Shown here: in pieces, positions 38,133 through 47,886 of the stretch
Position numbering within the stretch: the stretch's first letter is position 1
How the letters are laid out: the number at the start of each line of letters is the position of its first letter
From: an uncultured Alphaproteobacteria bacterium
GTDB lineage: Bacteria; Pseudomonadota; Alphaproteobacteria; Geminicoccales; Geminicoccaceae
Assembly (NCBI GenBank): GCA_937995535.1
Contig: CALKJU010000016.1
Span: 1-64,000, forward strand
Direction: 5' to 3'
DNA: 64,000 bases
Notes under the pieces: model-generated
Seen by the model: only the letters and a program-made list of their open reading frames with translations
Database searches by the model: none
What the model was told of the DNA's origin: nothing
Program-made: the position numbers and the translations under genes

Positions 38133-40340
38133 ATGTCGGGGCTGGAGGCACCACCCGCAGCGCGCGACGCGCCGCCCGAGGCGGCGCGCGCGTCGCTCGC
38201 CGCGCGTGTCCCGGACCACGAGGTCGCAGACGACCCTCTGCTCGCCTGCCTCGTCATCGTCAGCGAGCTGCACGGCCAGCCCGCGTCCCCGGAAGCCCTG
38301 CTCGCCGGCCTTCCGCTGCCCGAGGACGGACGTCTCACGCCGGCTTTGGCCGAGCGTGCCGCGGCGCGCGCGGGCCTGATCGTCCGCTTCGTCAAGCGTC
38401 GGCTGGACGCCCTCGATCCCTTGGCCCTGCCGGCGATCCTGCTTCTCGACGGCGGCCGGGCCTGCGTCTTCGCCGGCATCGAGCCCGACGGCCGGATGCG
38501 CGTCGCGTTCCCGGAGACCGGTCGCGGCGCCGTCGTCGTGCCCACGGCGGAGATCGCCGCGCGGTACAGCGGGTGGGCGCTGTTCGCACGCCCTGAACTG
38601 TTCAGCGAGCGCCGCGAGCGGGCCGCCGAGCGCGGCCGCAAGGGGCACTGGTTCTGGCCGACCCTGCTTCGCCAGTGGCCGATCTACGGCGAGGTTTTCG
38701 CGGCGGCGATCCTCATCAACCTGTTCGCCCTGGCGAGCCCGCTGTTCGTGATGAACGTCTATGATCGGGTCGTCCCGAATCTGGCGCTGGAGACGCTCTG
38801 GGTCCTGGCCACCGGCGTCGCCATCGTCTTCGCCTTCGACTTCCTGCTCAAGGTGTTGCGCGCCTATTTCGTCGACAGTGCCGGTCGGGTGGCGGATGTG
38901 CGGCTGGCCCGCTCGATCTTCGCCCAGGTGCTCGGCATGCGGATCGCCGCGCGGCCGCGCTTCGCCGGCGCCTTCGCCAACAATCTCCGCGAGTTCGATA
39001 CGCTGCGCGACGTGTTCGCCTCGGCCACGGTGGCGACCCTCGTCGATCTGCCGTTCGTGGCGCTGTTCGTGGCGGCCATCTGGCTGATCGCCGGGCCCGT
39101 GGCGCTGGTCCCAGCGCTCGCCGTGCCGCTCGTGGTCACCCTCGGCCTGCTGCTGCAGATTCCGCTCGACCGGCTCAGCCGACGCGCCTTCGAGGAGAGC
39201 GCGCGCAAGCACGCGATTCTCGTCGAGACCCTGAACAGCCTGGAAACGGTCCGCGGCGTCCGCGCCGAGGGGCGCATGCAGCGCGCCTGGGAGCGCTACG
39301 TCGCGGCGGCGACCGCATCCGCGAACCGGACCCGGTTCATCTCCTCGCTGACCGTCAATCTCACCGGACTCGCGGCCAACCTGGTCACCGTCGGCGTGGT
39401 CATCGTCGGCGTCTACGAGATCGCCGCCGGGCGGCTCACCGTGGGCGCGCTCGTCGCCTGCTCGATCCTTTCCGGGCGGGCGATGGCGCCGCTGGGCCAA
39501 GTGGCGCAGCTTGTCAGCCGCCTGCATCAGGCGCGCACCGCCTACCGCTCGATCGACGCAGTGATGCGCCTGCCGGTCGAGCGTCCGCCGGAGGTCCGTT
39601 TCGTCCACCGGCCGCGCCTGCGCGGTGCCATCGAGTTCCGCGACGTCACCTTCACCTACCCGGACCAGAAGCAGCCGGCGCTGAGCCACGTCTCGTTCCG
39701 CATCGCCGCGGGGGAGCGCGTCGGGCTCATCGGCAAGATCGGCTCGGGCAAGAGCACCATCGAGAAGCTCGTTCTCGACCTGTACGAGCCGGACAGCGGC
39801 GCGGTGCTGATCGACGGGACCGACCTCCGGCAGATCGACCCGGCCCAGCTGCGCCGCAACATCGGCTATGTGCCCCAGGATCCCGTACTCTTCGCCGGGA
39901 CCATCCGCGACAACATCGCGATCGCCCAGCCCGGGGTCGACGACGCGACGCTGCTGCGCGCCGCTGAACTGGCGGGCGTCGACGCCTTCGTCAGCCGCCA
40001 CCCGACCGGCTACGACCGTGAGGTCGGCGAGCGCGGCCGGACCCTGTCCGGCGGACAGCGGCAGGCCGTGGCCCTGGCGCGCGCGTTCCTCGGCGATCCG
40101 CCGATCCTTCTGCTCGACGAGCCGACCTCGGCGATGGACAGCGCCGGCGAGGCGGCGCTCAAGGCACGGCTCGCCGCCGAGCTCGGTGGCCGGACCCTGC
40201 TGCTCGTCACCCATCGCGGCTCGCTGCTGTCGCTGGTCGATCGGCTGATCGTCCTCGATGGCGGGCGGGTCGTCGCCGACGGCCCGAAGGCCGAGGTGAT
40301 GCGCGCGCTGGCCGCAGGCGAGGTCCGGGGCGCGGTATGA
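38133..40340 (+). CDS. Type I secretion ABC transporter (LapB-like)
   Basis: A 735-residue inner-membrane ABC exporter. Residues about 30-150 are a C39-like domain (DDPLLACLVIVSELHG) without a convincing catalytic His, i.e. a non-proteolytic CLD; five or six membrane segments follow (about 185-450), then the ATPase with GKIGSGKST, LSGGQRQAVALARA and LLLDEPTSAMD. The ATG at 38133 is the first giving homology. LapB-type exporters secrete large RTX adhesins. The stop overlaps the start of the HlyD gene (ATGA). Confidence 0.93.
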   Translation: MSGLEAPPAARDAPPEAARASLAARVPDHEVADDPLLACLVIVSELHGQPASPEALLAGLPLPEDGRLTPALAERAAARAGLIVRFVKRRLDALDPLALPAILLLDGGRACVFAGIEPDGRMRVAFPETGRGAVVVPTAEIAARYSGWALFARPELFSERRERAAERGRKGHWFWPTLLRQWPIYGEVFAAAILINLFALASPLFVMNVYDRVVPNLALETLWVLATGVAIVFAFDFLLKVLRAYFVDSAGRVADVRLARSIFAQVLGMRIAARPRFAGAFANNLREFDTLRDVFASATVATLVDLPFVALFVAAIWLIAGPVALVPALAVPLVVTLGLLLQIPLDRLSRRAFEESARKHAILVETLNSLETVRGVRAEGRMQRAWERYVAAATASANRTRFISSLTVNLTGLAANLVTVGVVIVGVYEIAAGRLTVGALVACSILSGRAMAPLGQVAQLVSRLHQARTAYRSIDAVMRLPVERPPEVRFVHRPRLRGAIEFRDVTFTYPDQKQPALSHVSFRIAAGERVGLIGKIGSGKSTIEKLVLDLYEPDSGAVLIDGTDLRQIDPAQLRRNIGYVPQDPVLFAGTIRDNIAIAQPGVDDATLLRAAELAGVDAFVSRHPTGYDREVGERGRTLSGGQRQAVALARAFLGDPPILLLDEPTSAMDSAGEAALKARLAAELGGRTLLLVTHRGSLLSLVDRLIVLDGGRVVADGPKAEVMRALAAGEVRGAV

Positions 40341-41674
40341 TCTCGCGCGCGCGCCCCGCCAGCAGCCGCGACGTCGCCGCGATGATGCGCGACGTGGTCG
40401 CCGCGGAGCGGCTCCGCCCCCATGGTCTATCACACGTATTGCTGGTCGCGGTGGGCGGGTTCCTGGTCGTGTTCCTGCTCTGGGCGAGCGGTGCCGTGCT
40501 CGACGAGGTGAGCCGCGCGCCGGGCCGGGTGATCCCGTCGCGCCAGATCCAGATCGTGCAGAATCTCGAGGGCGGCATCGTCGCCGCGATCCTCGCCCGC
40601 GAGGGGCAGGTGGTCGAGGAGGGCGAGGTCCTGATGCGGATCGAGAACATCCGCGCCGCCAGCGACTACCGTGAGCGCCGGGCGCGCTATCTGGCGCTGC
40701 TCGGCAGCGGCGCCCGGCTGCGCGCCGAGGTCGCCGGGGTGCCGCTCGAGCTGCCCGCCAACCTCGCCCAGGAGGCGCCGCTGCTCGCGGCCAACGAGCA
40801 GGCTTTGTTCGAGCAGCGCGCGCGGCGGCTCGCCGACGAGGTCGCGATCCTCGAGCGCCAGGCCGAGCAGCGCAGCCAGGAGCTGCTCGAGCTGCGCAGC
40901 CGGATCGCGAGGCTGGAGCGGTCGCTGGAGCTGGCCCGCGAGCGGCTCGCGCTGAACGAGCCGCTGGCGCGGCAGCGGGTCGTCGCCCGCGCCGACTTTC
41001 TCGCCCTGCAGCAGCAGGTCAACGACCTCGCGGGCGAGGTCGAGCTGGCCCGGCTCGCCCTGCCGCGCGTGGAGACGGCGCTGCGCGAGGCGGAGCAGCG
41101 GATCGCCAGCGCCCGCTCGGTGTTTCGCGCCGAGGCGCAGCGCGAGCTCAACGTCGTCGAGGCCGAGCTCACCGGGCTGCGCGAGGTCGTGCTCGCCGGC
41201 GAGGATCGCGTGCGCCGGACCGAGGTTCGCTCGCCGGTGCGCGGCACCGTCAAGCAGCTCCGCGTCAACACCATCGGCGGGGTGGTCCAGCCCGGCGCCG
41301 ACTTGGTCGAGATCGTGCCGCTCGACGACACGCTGCTCGTCGAGGCGCAGGTTCGCCCGCCGGACATCGCCTTCATCCGCCCCGGGCTGCGGGCGACGGT
41401 CAAGATCACGGCTTACGACTTCGCGATCTATGGCGGGCTGGCGGGCACCGTCGAGGACATCAGCGCCGACAGCATCGTCAACGAGAAGGGCGAGAGCTTC
41501 TACCGGGTGCGGGTGCGCACCGACGAGGACTCGCTGCCGGGCCGCGGCGCGCGGCTGCCGATCATTCCCGGCATGACCGCCGAGATCGACGTGCTGACGG
41601 GCAAGCGCACCGTGCTGCACTACTTGCTGAAGCCATTGTTGCGGGCCCGCGAGCGGGCGCTGACCGAACGCTGA
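40337..41674 (+). CDS. Type I secretion membrane fusion protein (HlyD/LapC-like)
   Basis: A 445-residue periplasmic adaptor. One membrane segment lies near 35-55 (HVLLVAVGGFLVVFLLWASG). The biotinyl-like start GGIVAAILAREGQVVEEGEVLMRIEN is followed by a long coiled coil (110-270, many Glu/Arg/Leu heptads) and a beta-barrel with EVRSPVRGTVKQLRVNTIGG. It bridges the ABC exporter and TolC. Start overlaps the exporter stop. Confidence 0.94.
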   Translation: MISRARPASSRDVAAMMRDVVAAERLRPHGLSHVLLVAVGGFLVVFLLWASGAVLDEVSRAPGRVIPSRQIQIVQNLEGGIVAAILAREGQVVEEGEVLMRIENIRAASDYRERRARYLALLGSGARLRAEVAGVPLELPANLAQEAPLLAANEQALFEQRARRLADEVAILERQAEQRSQELLELRSRIARLERSLELARERLALNEPLARQRVVARADFLALQQQVNDLAGEVELARLALPRVETALREAEQRIASARSVFRAEAQRELNVVEAELTGLREVVLAGEDRVRRTEVRSPVRGTVKQLRVNTIGGVVQPGADLVEIVPLDDTLLVEAQVRPPDIAFIRPGLRATVKITAYDFAIYGGLAGTVEDISADSIVNEKGESFYRVRVRTDEDSLPGRGARLPIIPGMTAEIDVLTGKRTVLHYLLKPLLRARERALTER

Positions 41675-41709
41675 GAGGAGCGGCCACGCGTCGGCCGCGG
41701 GAGGGGACC

Positions 41710-42330
41710 ATGCTGCGGATCTGGGGTCGGACCAACTCGCTCAACGTCCAGAAGGTGATGTGGGCGGTCGGCGAGTTGCGTCTGGAACACGAGCGGATCG
41801 ACGCCGGCGGCGCCTTCGGCAGGCTCGACACGCCCGAGTACGGCCGCCTGAACCCCAACCGGCGGATTCCGACGATCGAGGACGGTGCCCTGGTCGTCTG
41901 GGAGTCGAACGCCTGCGTGCGCTATCTCGCCGCGCGCTACGGCGCCGGCACGCTCTGGCCCGAGGACCCTGGACAGCGCGCCCGCAGCGACATGTGGATG
42001 GACTGGTCGACGACCGTCGTGCTCCCCGACCTGACCCCGGCCTTCATGCAGCTCGTCCGCACGCCGCCCGAGCAGCGTGACCGCGCCTTGATCGACGCCT
42101 GCGCCGCGCGCCTCGCGGACGCGTTCCGCCTCCTCGACGACCATCTCGGCCACACGCCGTTCGTCGCCGGCGACGACCTCACCATCGGCGACATCCCGCT
42201 CGGCTGCTGCTTCTGGCGCTACCAGAACCTCGACATCGACCGGCCCGGCCTGCCCAACTGCCAGCTCTGGTATCAGCACCTCAAGACGCGCGACCCGTAC
42301 CGCCGGCACGTCATGCTGCCGCTCACCTGA
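41710..42330 (+). CDS. Glutathione S-transferase family protein
   Basis: A 206-residue GST of the beta/theta-like type: MLRIWGRTNSLNVQKVMWAV, NPNRRIPTIEDGALVVWESNA and a C-terminal helical domain with PFVAGDDLTIGDIPLGCC. The Ser/Asn near residues 9-11 are the likely glutathione-activating residues. An AGGGGA site precedes the ATG. It is a stand-alone gene after the secretion system, convergent with the first galactose-oxidase-like gene (9 bp apart). Confidence 0.92.
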   Translation: MLRIWGRTNSLNVQKVMWAVGELRLEHERIDAGGAFGRLDTPEYGRLNPNRRIPTIEDGALVVWESNACVRYLAARYGAGTLWPEDPGQRARSDMWMDWSTTVVLPDLTPAFMQLVRTPPEQRDRALIDACAARLADAFRLLDDHLGHTPFVAGDDLTIGDIPLGCCFWRYQNLDIDRPGLPNCQLWYQHLKTRDPYRRHVMLPLT

Positions 42331-42339
42331 GCGGGTCCG

Positions 42340-43974
42340 CTACACCCCGGCGGCGACCGGCACGAGGATCGTGTGCCCGAGCGACGGCACGCCGTCGGCG
42401 TCGATCACGAACAGTAGGTAGTAGCCGGGCAGCGCGACCCGCCGATCCGCCGGGACGGTGACGTCGAGCTGCGTGCCGTCCTGAGTGAACGCGAGCTCGA
42501 GATGGCGCTGGTCGGCATTGAACGAGTGCGTCGAGGAGCCGAGCCGCACCGCGACCACGCGCGCGATCACTTCGTCCGCGCCGACCTCGACGCCGACCGT
42601 TCCGTCCCCGCCCAGCGCCTGCGGCGCGCTGACGATGGTCGGCCGCGGCGCCAGCTCACCGGACCCGTCGCGCTTGAACAGATAGGGCGGATAGTAGATC
42701 TCGGCGTTGAGGTTCGTTACCGGACCATACGCGCCCCCGCCAGCCACCAGCACGGTCGCGTCCGGCAGCAGCAGCGCCGACGAGTGATAGAGACGCGCCT
42801 TCTGCGCGCGCGACCCGACCCGCCAGCTCCCCGTCCTGGGCGACCACAGCAGCGCCGCATACTGCGCGTTCTCCAACCGGTTCTCGAGCGTCGTCCCACC
42901 GGTGGCCACCACCTCCCCGCTCGGCAGCACCGTCAGGTTGCCATGAAAGCGCATCTGGGGAATGGGTGCGGTCCGTGTCCAGGTCGGTCCTCCGTCACCC
43001 AGGTCCACGATCATCGCTTCGCGTCTGAGCCTCAGTGTCAGGACCTTGTCGGGCGCGTAGAGCACTGAAGGCAGGTTCGCATGGCTCAGCGGGAGACGCT
43101 CGGTGAGCTGGCGGATGCTGCCCAGCCCTGACGGATCCAGCTCGAACACGAGCCCGTCATGGCCGAGGAGGACCACCATCCCATGGCGGCCGACAAAGCC
43201 GCGCGGATACCACCAGTTGCTACGTGTGCCGGCGAAGGCCGGGGTACTCGTGGCACCGGTCAGCAGGCGCCACGCGCCGTCCGGCTGCAGGACTTCGGGT
43301 GTCAGCGCGAGCACGCCGTTGCGTGCCTGCCGGCCGCCGAGAACCAGCACGCCACCGTCCGGCATCGCCAGCGCCGTCGGATACCAGCGCTTGACGAACA
43401 TCGGGTTGGCGTTGGCGAGGCTGTTCGATCGCGGACGGAACAGCGTGAGCCGTTCGTTGCCGTTGTACCGCTTGCCGTCGACGATGGCGTCGCCGCCGAT
43501 GATGGCGACGTCCCCGCTGAGCGGCAGCACCGTCTGACCGGCACAGAAGATGTCGGTGCGGGTCGTGTTCGGCAGGATCCAGTGCGCGTCCGCGCCGAAG
43601 CCGCGCGCGGGATCCCAGATGTTGTAGTGCAGGGCGGCGCCGACCTTGCCCTTCAAGGTCGAGCCGAAGCTCATGACCCGGCCGTCGGGCATCAGCAACG
43701 TGTGGATGGCCACGATCGGCCAGGTGAAGGGTGCCCCCCAGGCACCGGTGAGATGGGCGTCCGGACCGGCAACCGCCCCTTCCGTGAGCGACTCCGCCAA
43801 CGACTGTAGTTTCTGCCGCAGGCTGCCCGGACGGATCCCGGGGCCGTACCCCCAGTCGATCGGCCCCGCCGCCGCGGGTGCGGCCTCGTCGGCCCCCGCC
43901 GTGGGTGCGTTACCGCCCGCGATCACGGCAGCCACCCACAACGCAACGATCGTTGCTGAACGCAACTTGCTCAT
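42340..43974 (-). CDS. Secreted galactose oxidase-like (copper-radical oxidase) protein 1
   Basis: A 544-residue protein with a Sec signal (1-28). After an N-terminal IDWGYGPGIRPGSLRQ segment come Kelch-type propeller repeats and a C-terminal DUF1929 domain (RPTIVSAP). The copper-radical residues of galactose/glyoxal oxidases have counterparts: C144 (DIFCAGQ) and Y198 (RWYPT) for the Cys-Tyr cofactor, Y396-H397 (RLYHS) and H483 (STHSFN) for copper. Such enzymes oxidise alcohols or aldehydes and release H2O2. First of three tandem paralogues by coordinate; 235 bp separates it from the next. Confidence 0.85.
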   Translation of the reverse strand: MSKLRSATIVALWVAAVIAGGNAPTAGADEAAPAAAGPIDWGYGPGIRPGSLRQKLQSLAESLTEGAVAGPDAHLTGAWGAPFTWPIVAIHTLLMPDGRVMSFGSTLKGKVGAALHYNIWDPARGFGADAHWILPNTTRTDIFCAGQTVLPLSGDVAIIGGDAIVDGKRYNGNERLTLFRPRSNSLANANPMFVKRWYPTALAMPDGGVLVLGGRQARNGVLALTPEVLQPDGAWRLLTGATSTPAFAGTRSNWWYPRGFVGRHGMVVLLGHDGLVFELDPSGLGSIRQLTERLPLSHANLPSVLYAPDKVLTLRLRREAMIVDLGDGGPTWTRTAPIPQMRFHGNLTVLPSGEVVATGGTTLENRLENAQYAALLWSPRTGSWRVGSRAQKARLYHSSALLLPDATVLVAGGGAYGPVTNLNAEIYYPPYLFKRDGSGELAPRPTIVSAPQALGGDGTVGVEVGADEVIARVVAVRLGSSTHSFNADQRHLELAFTQDGTQLDVTVPADRRVALPGYYLLFVIDADGVPSLGHTILVPVAAGV

Positions 43975-44209
43975 TTTCGCACCCCCGCTTCTTGCCCAAG
44001 GCGCTTCTTCTGAAGTCGACTTGATCGATTAGGTTTCTCTAGACTGTCTCAGGCACCCGGCGCGCGCTATCCCGCGATCTTCCACCGACGACAAGGCGGA
44101 TTCTTGTTGCAGCGCCCCCATTGATCCACAACTACTGCGCGAGTTCTGTCCGACCCGTCGCCGACGTCGTGCAGCTCCAAGACCGCCCGTAGGGTCGCCG
44201 GGTAACGCT

Positions 44210-45724
44210 TCACGTTCCAAGGCTCACGATCCGTCCGATCGAGGGCACGCCGTTGGCGTCGATCGCGAACAGCAGGTAGGCGCCGGGCGGAGCGACGAAC
44301 GCGGACGCCGGGGCGGTGACCGTGAGCACACTGCCGGCCTGGGTGAAGGCGAGCTCGAAGTGTCGCTGGTCGGCGTCCAGCGAGTGCGTGACCGAGCCGG
44401 TCCGCACCAGGGTCACGCGGCGGATCGTCTGGCCCGCCCCGACCTGGACCGTGAAGGGCTGGCCGCGCTGCAGCCAAGCGGGCGCGGTGGTGATCGTCGG
44501 CCGGGGCGCGAGCTGCCCCGAGCCGTCGGTGCGGAACAGGTAGGGCGGATAATAGATCTCGGCGTTGAGCTGGGTGCGTGGGCCGGGGGCGCCGCCGCCG
44601 CCGGTCAGCACCGTCCCATCCGGCAGCAGGAGCGAGATCGAGTGGTAGAGGCGCTCGGTGCGCGCCGAGGCACCGCGCGTCCAGACCCCGCCCTCGGGGC
44701 TCCACAGCTCGGCATGGTAGGCCACGCCGGTGAGCTGGTTGAGGGCGGCCGAGCCGCCGGTGAGCACCACCCGCCCGTCGGCCATCACCGTGGCGTTCGA
44801 CCACAGCCGGACCTGCGACACGAGGCCCGTGAGGGTCACGGTCGGCGTGGCCGGGTTGAGATCGACCAGCGCGACCTGGCGCGACGAGCGAACCGACAAC
44901 ACCTTGCCCGGCGCGTACATGACCACCGGCAGGCCGCGGTGGCCGCTGGGCATCTGCGCCACGACGCCGCTGATCCGGCCGTTGCCGGCCGGGTTGAGGA
45001 GATGGATCCCACCCGTGTTGGTGAGCACCGCGACCCGTCCGCGCGGGGTCAGGAACGCGCGCGGGTAAAACCAGTTCATCCCGCTGGCGCCGAACGCCGC
45101 CGAGCTGCGCGCGCCGGCGAGCGCGCGCCAGCCCTGTCCGGGCGTGTAGAGCTCGGGCGTGAGGATCGGCGTCGTGGGCGTGTCGCGGCCACCGACCACG
45201 AGCACATCGCCCGAGGCCATCGTGACCAGCGTCGGGTACCAGCGGCGCCAGGCCATCGGCGCCTCGGCGCGCATCGTGTCCGTGCTCGGGTCGAAGATGG
45301 TCGTCCCGGCGCTGCCATAGTTGCGCTCGCCGTCGATCGTCTCGTCGCCACCCGCGAGCAGGATTTCCCCCGTTGTCGGCAGCAACGTCTGCGCGCTGCA
45401 GAACAGGTCGGTGCCGGTGGTGTTGGGCAGGACGAAGTGGGACTCCGGCCCGGTGCCACGGCTCGGATCCCAGATGTCGTAGACGAACAGGCCGGTCTGC
45501 TGGCCCTGTTCGTCGGTGCCGTAGCTGAGCACCCGTCCGTCCGGCATGAGCATCGCGTGGAGCGGGATCAGCGGCCAGCCGATGATCGGACCGAACGCGC
45601 CGCGCAGATGCGCCTTGGGACCGCCGACGATTGGCTCGCCCATCGCTCGGGAAGCGCCGAGCCCGGACGCCGCCATGGTGAGCAGAACGGCCGACAGTCC
45701 GACGAAGATCCGGTAAAGACGCAT
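44210..45724 (-). CDS. Secreted galactose oxidase-like (copper-radical oxidase) protein 2
   Basis: A 504-residue paralogue with a signal peptide (1-29). It lacks the WGYGPG N-terminal segment of the other two. Kelch propeller plus DUF1929. Proposed copper-radical residues are C109 (DLFCSAQ), Y163 (RWYPT), Y360-H361 (RLYHS) and H447 (VTHSLD). The ATG at 45724 follows a GGGGGGAA ribosome site; the open frame upstream is not similar to anything. The 218 bp to the third paralogue holds a GC hairpin only. Confidence 0.85.
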   Translation of the reverse strand: MRLYRIFVGLSAVLLTMAASGLGASRAMGEPIVGGPKAHLRGAFGPIIGWPLIPLHAMLMPDGRVLSYGTDEQGQQTGLFVYDIWDPSRGTGPESHFVLPNTTGTDLFCSAQTLLPTTGEILLAGGDETIDGERNYGSAGTTIFDPSTDTMRAEAPMAWRRWYPTLVTMASGDVLVVGGRDTPTTPILTPELYTPGQGWRALAGARSSAAFGASGMNWFYPRAFLTPRGRVAVLTNTGGIHLLNPAGNGRISGVVAQMPSGHRGLPVVMYAPGKVLSVRSSRQVALVDLNPATPTVTLTGLVSQVRLWSNATVMADGRVVLTGGSAALNQLTGVAYHAELWSPEGGVWTRGASARTERLYHSISLLLPDGTVLTGGGGAPGPRTQLNAEIYYPPYLFRTDGSGQLAPRPTITTAPAWLQRGQPFTVQVGAGQTIRRVTLVRTGSVTHSLDADQRHFELAFTQAGSVLTVTAPASAFVAPPGAYLLFAIDANGVPSIGRIVSLGT

Positions 45725-45897
45725 GGTTCCCCCCAGCCACGGCCGTCCGCGTCGACGGTCAGTGGACATGTACAACCGCCACCGATCCGACACCGCGACT
45801 CGAGGAGGCGCCGACCGGTTAAGAGTTCGTTCAGACTAGACGGGGGAACATTCCCGACTCCAGCCCTGGCGGGGCCGGAACGCTGTAGCCGAATACT

Positions 45898-45924
45898 GCC
45901 GGCGGCGAACGCGTCACCGCCGGC
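45898..45924 (-). terminator. GC-rich hairpin after galactose oxidase-like gene 3
   Basis: GCCGGCGG (45898-45905) and CCGCCGGC (45917-45924) pair over 8 bp around an 11-nt loop, 18 bp past the stop codon of the third gene on the minus strand. No T-run follows, so termination would be weak or factor-assisted. Confidence 0.4.
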
Positions 45925-45942
45925 CCTTCTCCGCGAATCTCG

Positions 45943-47619
45943 TCAGACGCCCAGACTGACGATCCGCCCGACCGACGGGACGCCCTGCTGGTCGAGCACG
46001 AACAGCAGGTAGTAGCCGGGTGGCGCGAGGGTGGCGCCGCCGGGACCGGTCACCGTCAGGCGCGCGCCGTTCTGCTGGAAGGCGAGCGGCATGCGGCGCT
46101 GATCGGCGTCGAACGAGTGCGTCGGCGCGCCGGTGCGGATCAGCGTCACCGTGCCGATCCGCTGGCCGCTGCCGACCTGGATCTGAAAGGAGCCGGTGCG
46201 CGGCAGCGAGGTCGGTGCGGAGACGATGGTGGGTCGCGGCGCGAGCTGCCCCGATCCATCCTTCTTGTAGAGATAGGGCGGATAATAGATTTCAGCATTG
46301 AGGTTGGTGACCGGTCCGGGCGCGCCGCCACCGGCGGTGAGCACCGTCGCGTCGGGCAGCAGCAGCGCCACCGAGTGGTACAGGCGCGGCTTGGCCGCCG
46401 ACGCGCCGCGCCGCCAGGAGCCGGTCGTCGGGGACCAGATCTCCGCGTGGTAGGTGACGTCGCGCAGGACGTCCTGATAGATGGCGACATCCACGCCGGA
46501 GCCGCCGGTGACGACGACCTCGCCGTTCGGCAGGACGGTCCCGTTCGACCACAGTCGGTGCGCCGACACCGAGCCGGTCCGGCTGACGCGGGGCGTGGCG
46601 CCGGTCAGATCGATCAGCGAGACCACCCGACCCCCGCGCACCGACAGGACCCGCCCCGGGGCGTACATCACCGCCGGCAGCCCGCGGTTGCCGTTCGGCA
46701 GCGACGCGGCGGTCCGGGTGATCGAGCCGTTGCCCGTCGGGTTGAGGAGGAAGATCCCCTGGCGATTGCCGATCACCGCGACGTCGCCCGACTGCCGCAG
46801 ATAGGCGCGCGGATAGTGCCAGTTGAGGCCGGTATAGCCGAACGCCGGATCGCTGGCGGCGCCGGCCAGCGTCAGCCAGCCGCTGCCGGGCCGATACAGC
46901 TCCGGGGTGATCACCGCGCGGCCCGGCCGCTCGTAGCCGCCGAGCGTGACGACGCTGCCGTTGGCGAGCGTCACCAGGGTCGGATACCACCGCTTCCAGC
47001 GCATCTTTTGCTCGGCGCGCAACCGGTTGGTGCGCGGATCGAAAATATTGGCGTCCTCGGTGGCGAAGTTGCGTTGACCGCGGATCGTGAGGTCGCCGCC
47101 GGCGAGGAGCACTTCGCCGCTGGTCGCGAGCACGGTCTGCCCGGCGCAGAACAGATCCGTTCCCGTGGTAACCGGGAGAATGGTGTGCGAGCCAGTTCCT
47201 GTGCCGCGCCGGGGATCCCATAGATCGTACACGAACTGCCCCGTCTGCTGGCCGCGTTCGTCGGTCCCGAAGCTGAACACCCGGCCGTCCGGCAGCAGCA
47301 CCGCGTGCAGCGGAATGATCGGGTACGGCACCACCGGGCCGAACGCGCCACCGAGATGGGCGTTGCGCCCGCCCGCCACCTCGCCCGCTGCGCGGCGCGG
47401 CGTGACCGCCTCCGCGGCGCTCTGCAATTTCTGCCGCAGGCTCCCGGGCCGCACCCCGGGCCCGTAGCCCCAGTCGATCGGCGCTTTGAAGACGGGCTCG
47501 TCCGGACCTTTGCCCGCCCTTGCCGCCGCTGGTGCCGCCAGCGTGGCCAGCGCGAGCAGCGCAACCATCGCCGTGGAAGCCATCTGTCGCCCAGGAATCC
47601 GCCGCCAACTCAATCGCAT
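45943..47619 (-). CDS. Secreted galactose oxidase-like (copper-radical oxidase) protein 3
   Basis: A 558-residue paralogue with signal peptide (1-34, cleavage near ARA). It shares the PIDWGYGPGVRPGSLRQKLQ segment with protein 1, then Kelch repeats and DUF1929 (RPTIVSAP). Proposed copper-radical residues are C158 (DLFCAGQ), Y212 (RWYPT), Y414-H415 (RLYHS) and H501 (PTHSFD). The ATG at 47619 has a GGGGGGA site. The 267 bp upstream, to the gpt-like gene, show no gene that I can support. Confidence 0.85.
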   Translation of the reverse strand: MRLSWRRIPGRQMASTAMVALLALATLAAPAAARAGKGPDEPVFKAPIDWGYGPGVRPGSLRQKLQSAAEAVTPRRAAGEVAGGRNAHLGGAFGPVVPYPIIPLHAVLLPDGRVFSFGTDERGQQTGQFVYDLWDPRRGTGTGSHTILPVTTGTDLFCAGQTVLATSGEVLLAGGDLTIRGQRNFATEDANIFDPRTNRLRAEQKMRWKRWYPTLVTLANGSVVTLGGYERPGRAVITPELYRPGSGWLTLAGAASDPAFGYTGLNWHYPRAYLRQSGDVAVIGNRQGIFLLNPTGNGSITRTAASLPNGNRGLPAVMYAPGRVLSVRGGRVVSLIDLTGATPRVSRTGSVSAHRLWSNGTVLPNGEVVVTGGSGVDVAIYQDVLRDVTYHAEIWSPTTGSWRRGASAAKPRLYHSVALLLPDATVLTAGGGAPGPVTNLNAEIYYPPYLYKKDGSGQLAPRPTIVSAPTSLPRTGSFQIQVGSGQRIGTVTLIRTGAPTHSFDADQRRMPLAFQQNGARLTVTGPGGATLAPPGYYLLFVLDQQGVPSVGRIVSLGV

Positions 47620-47886
47620 ACCGGGTCCCCCCTCGTGCATGACGATGCCCGGCGCCGGCCATCACGGCGCCCGCCCCGAGCCTCGCCCCCCCGAGCCGCA
47701 GAAGGTTCCACCCGATCGCTGCCCGAGCGGGTGCACACCGGGAGATCGGCCGACCTCTCCGGTGAGCCTGAAGCACGGCTCGGGAAGACTTGGTTCTTGA
47801 GGCGTTAACCGTGGTAGAGCGCCGAGCGGCGCCTTACAACCGGGTCAAGCCCCCTGCCCATGCACTGTGGTGCGCGTGCGACAGGT

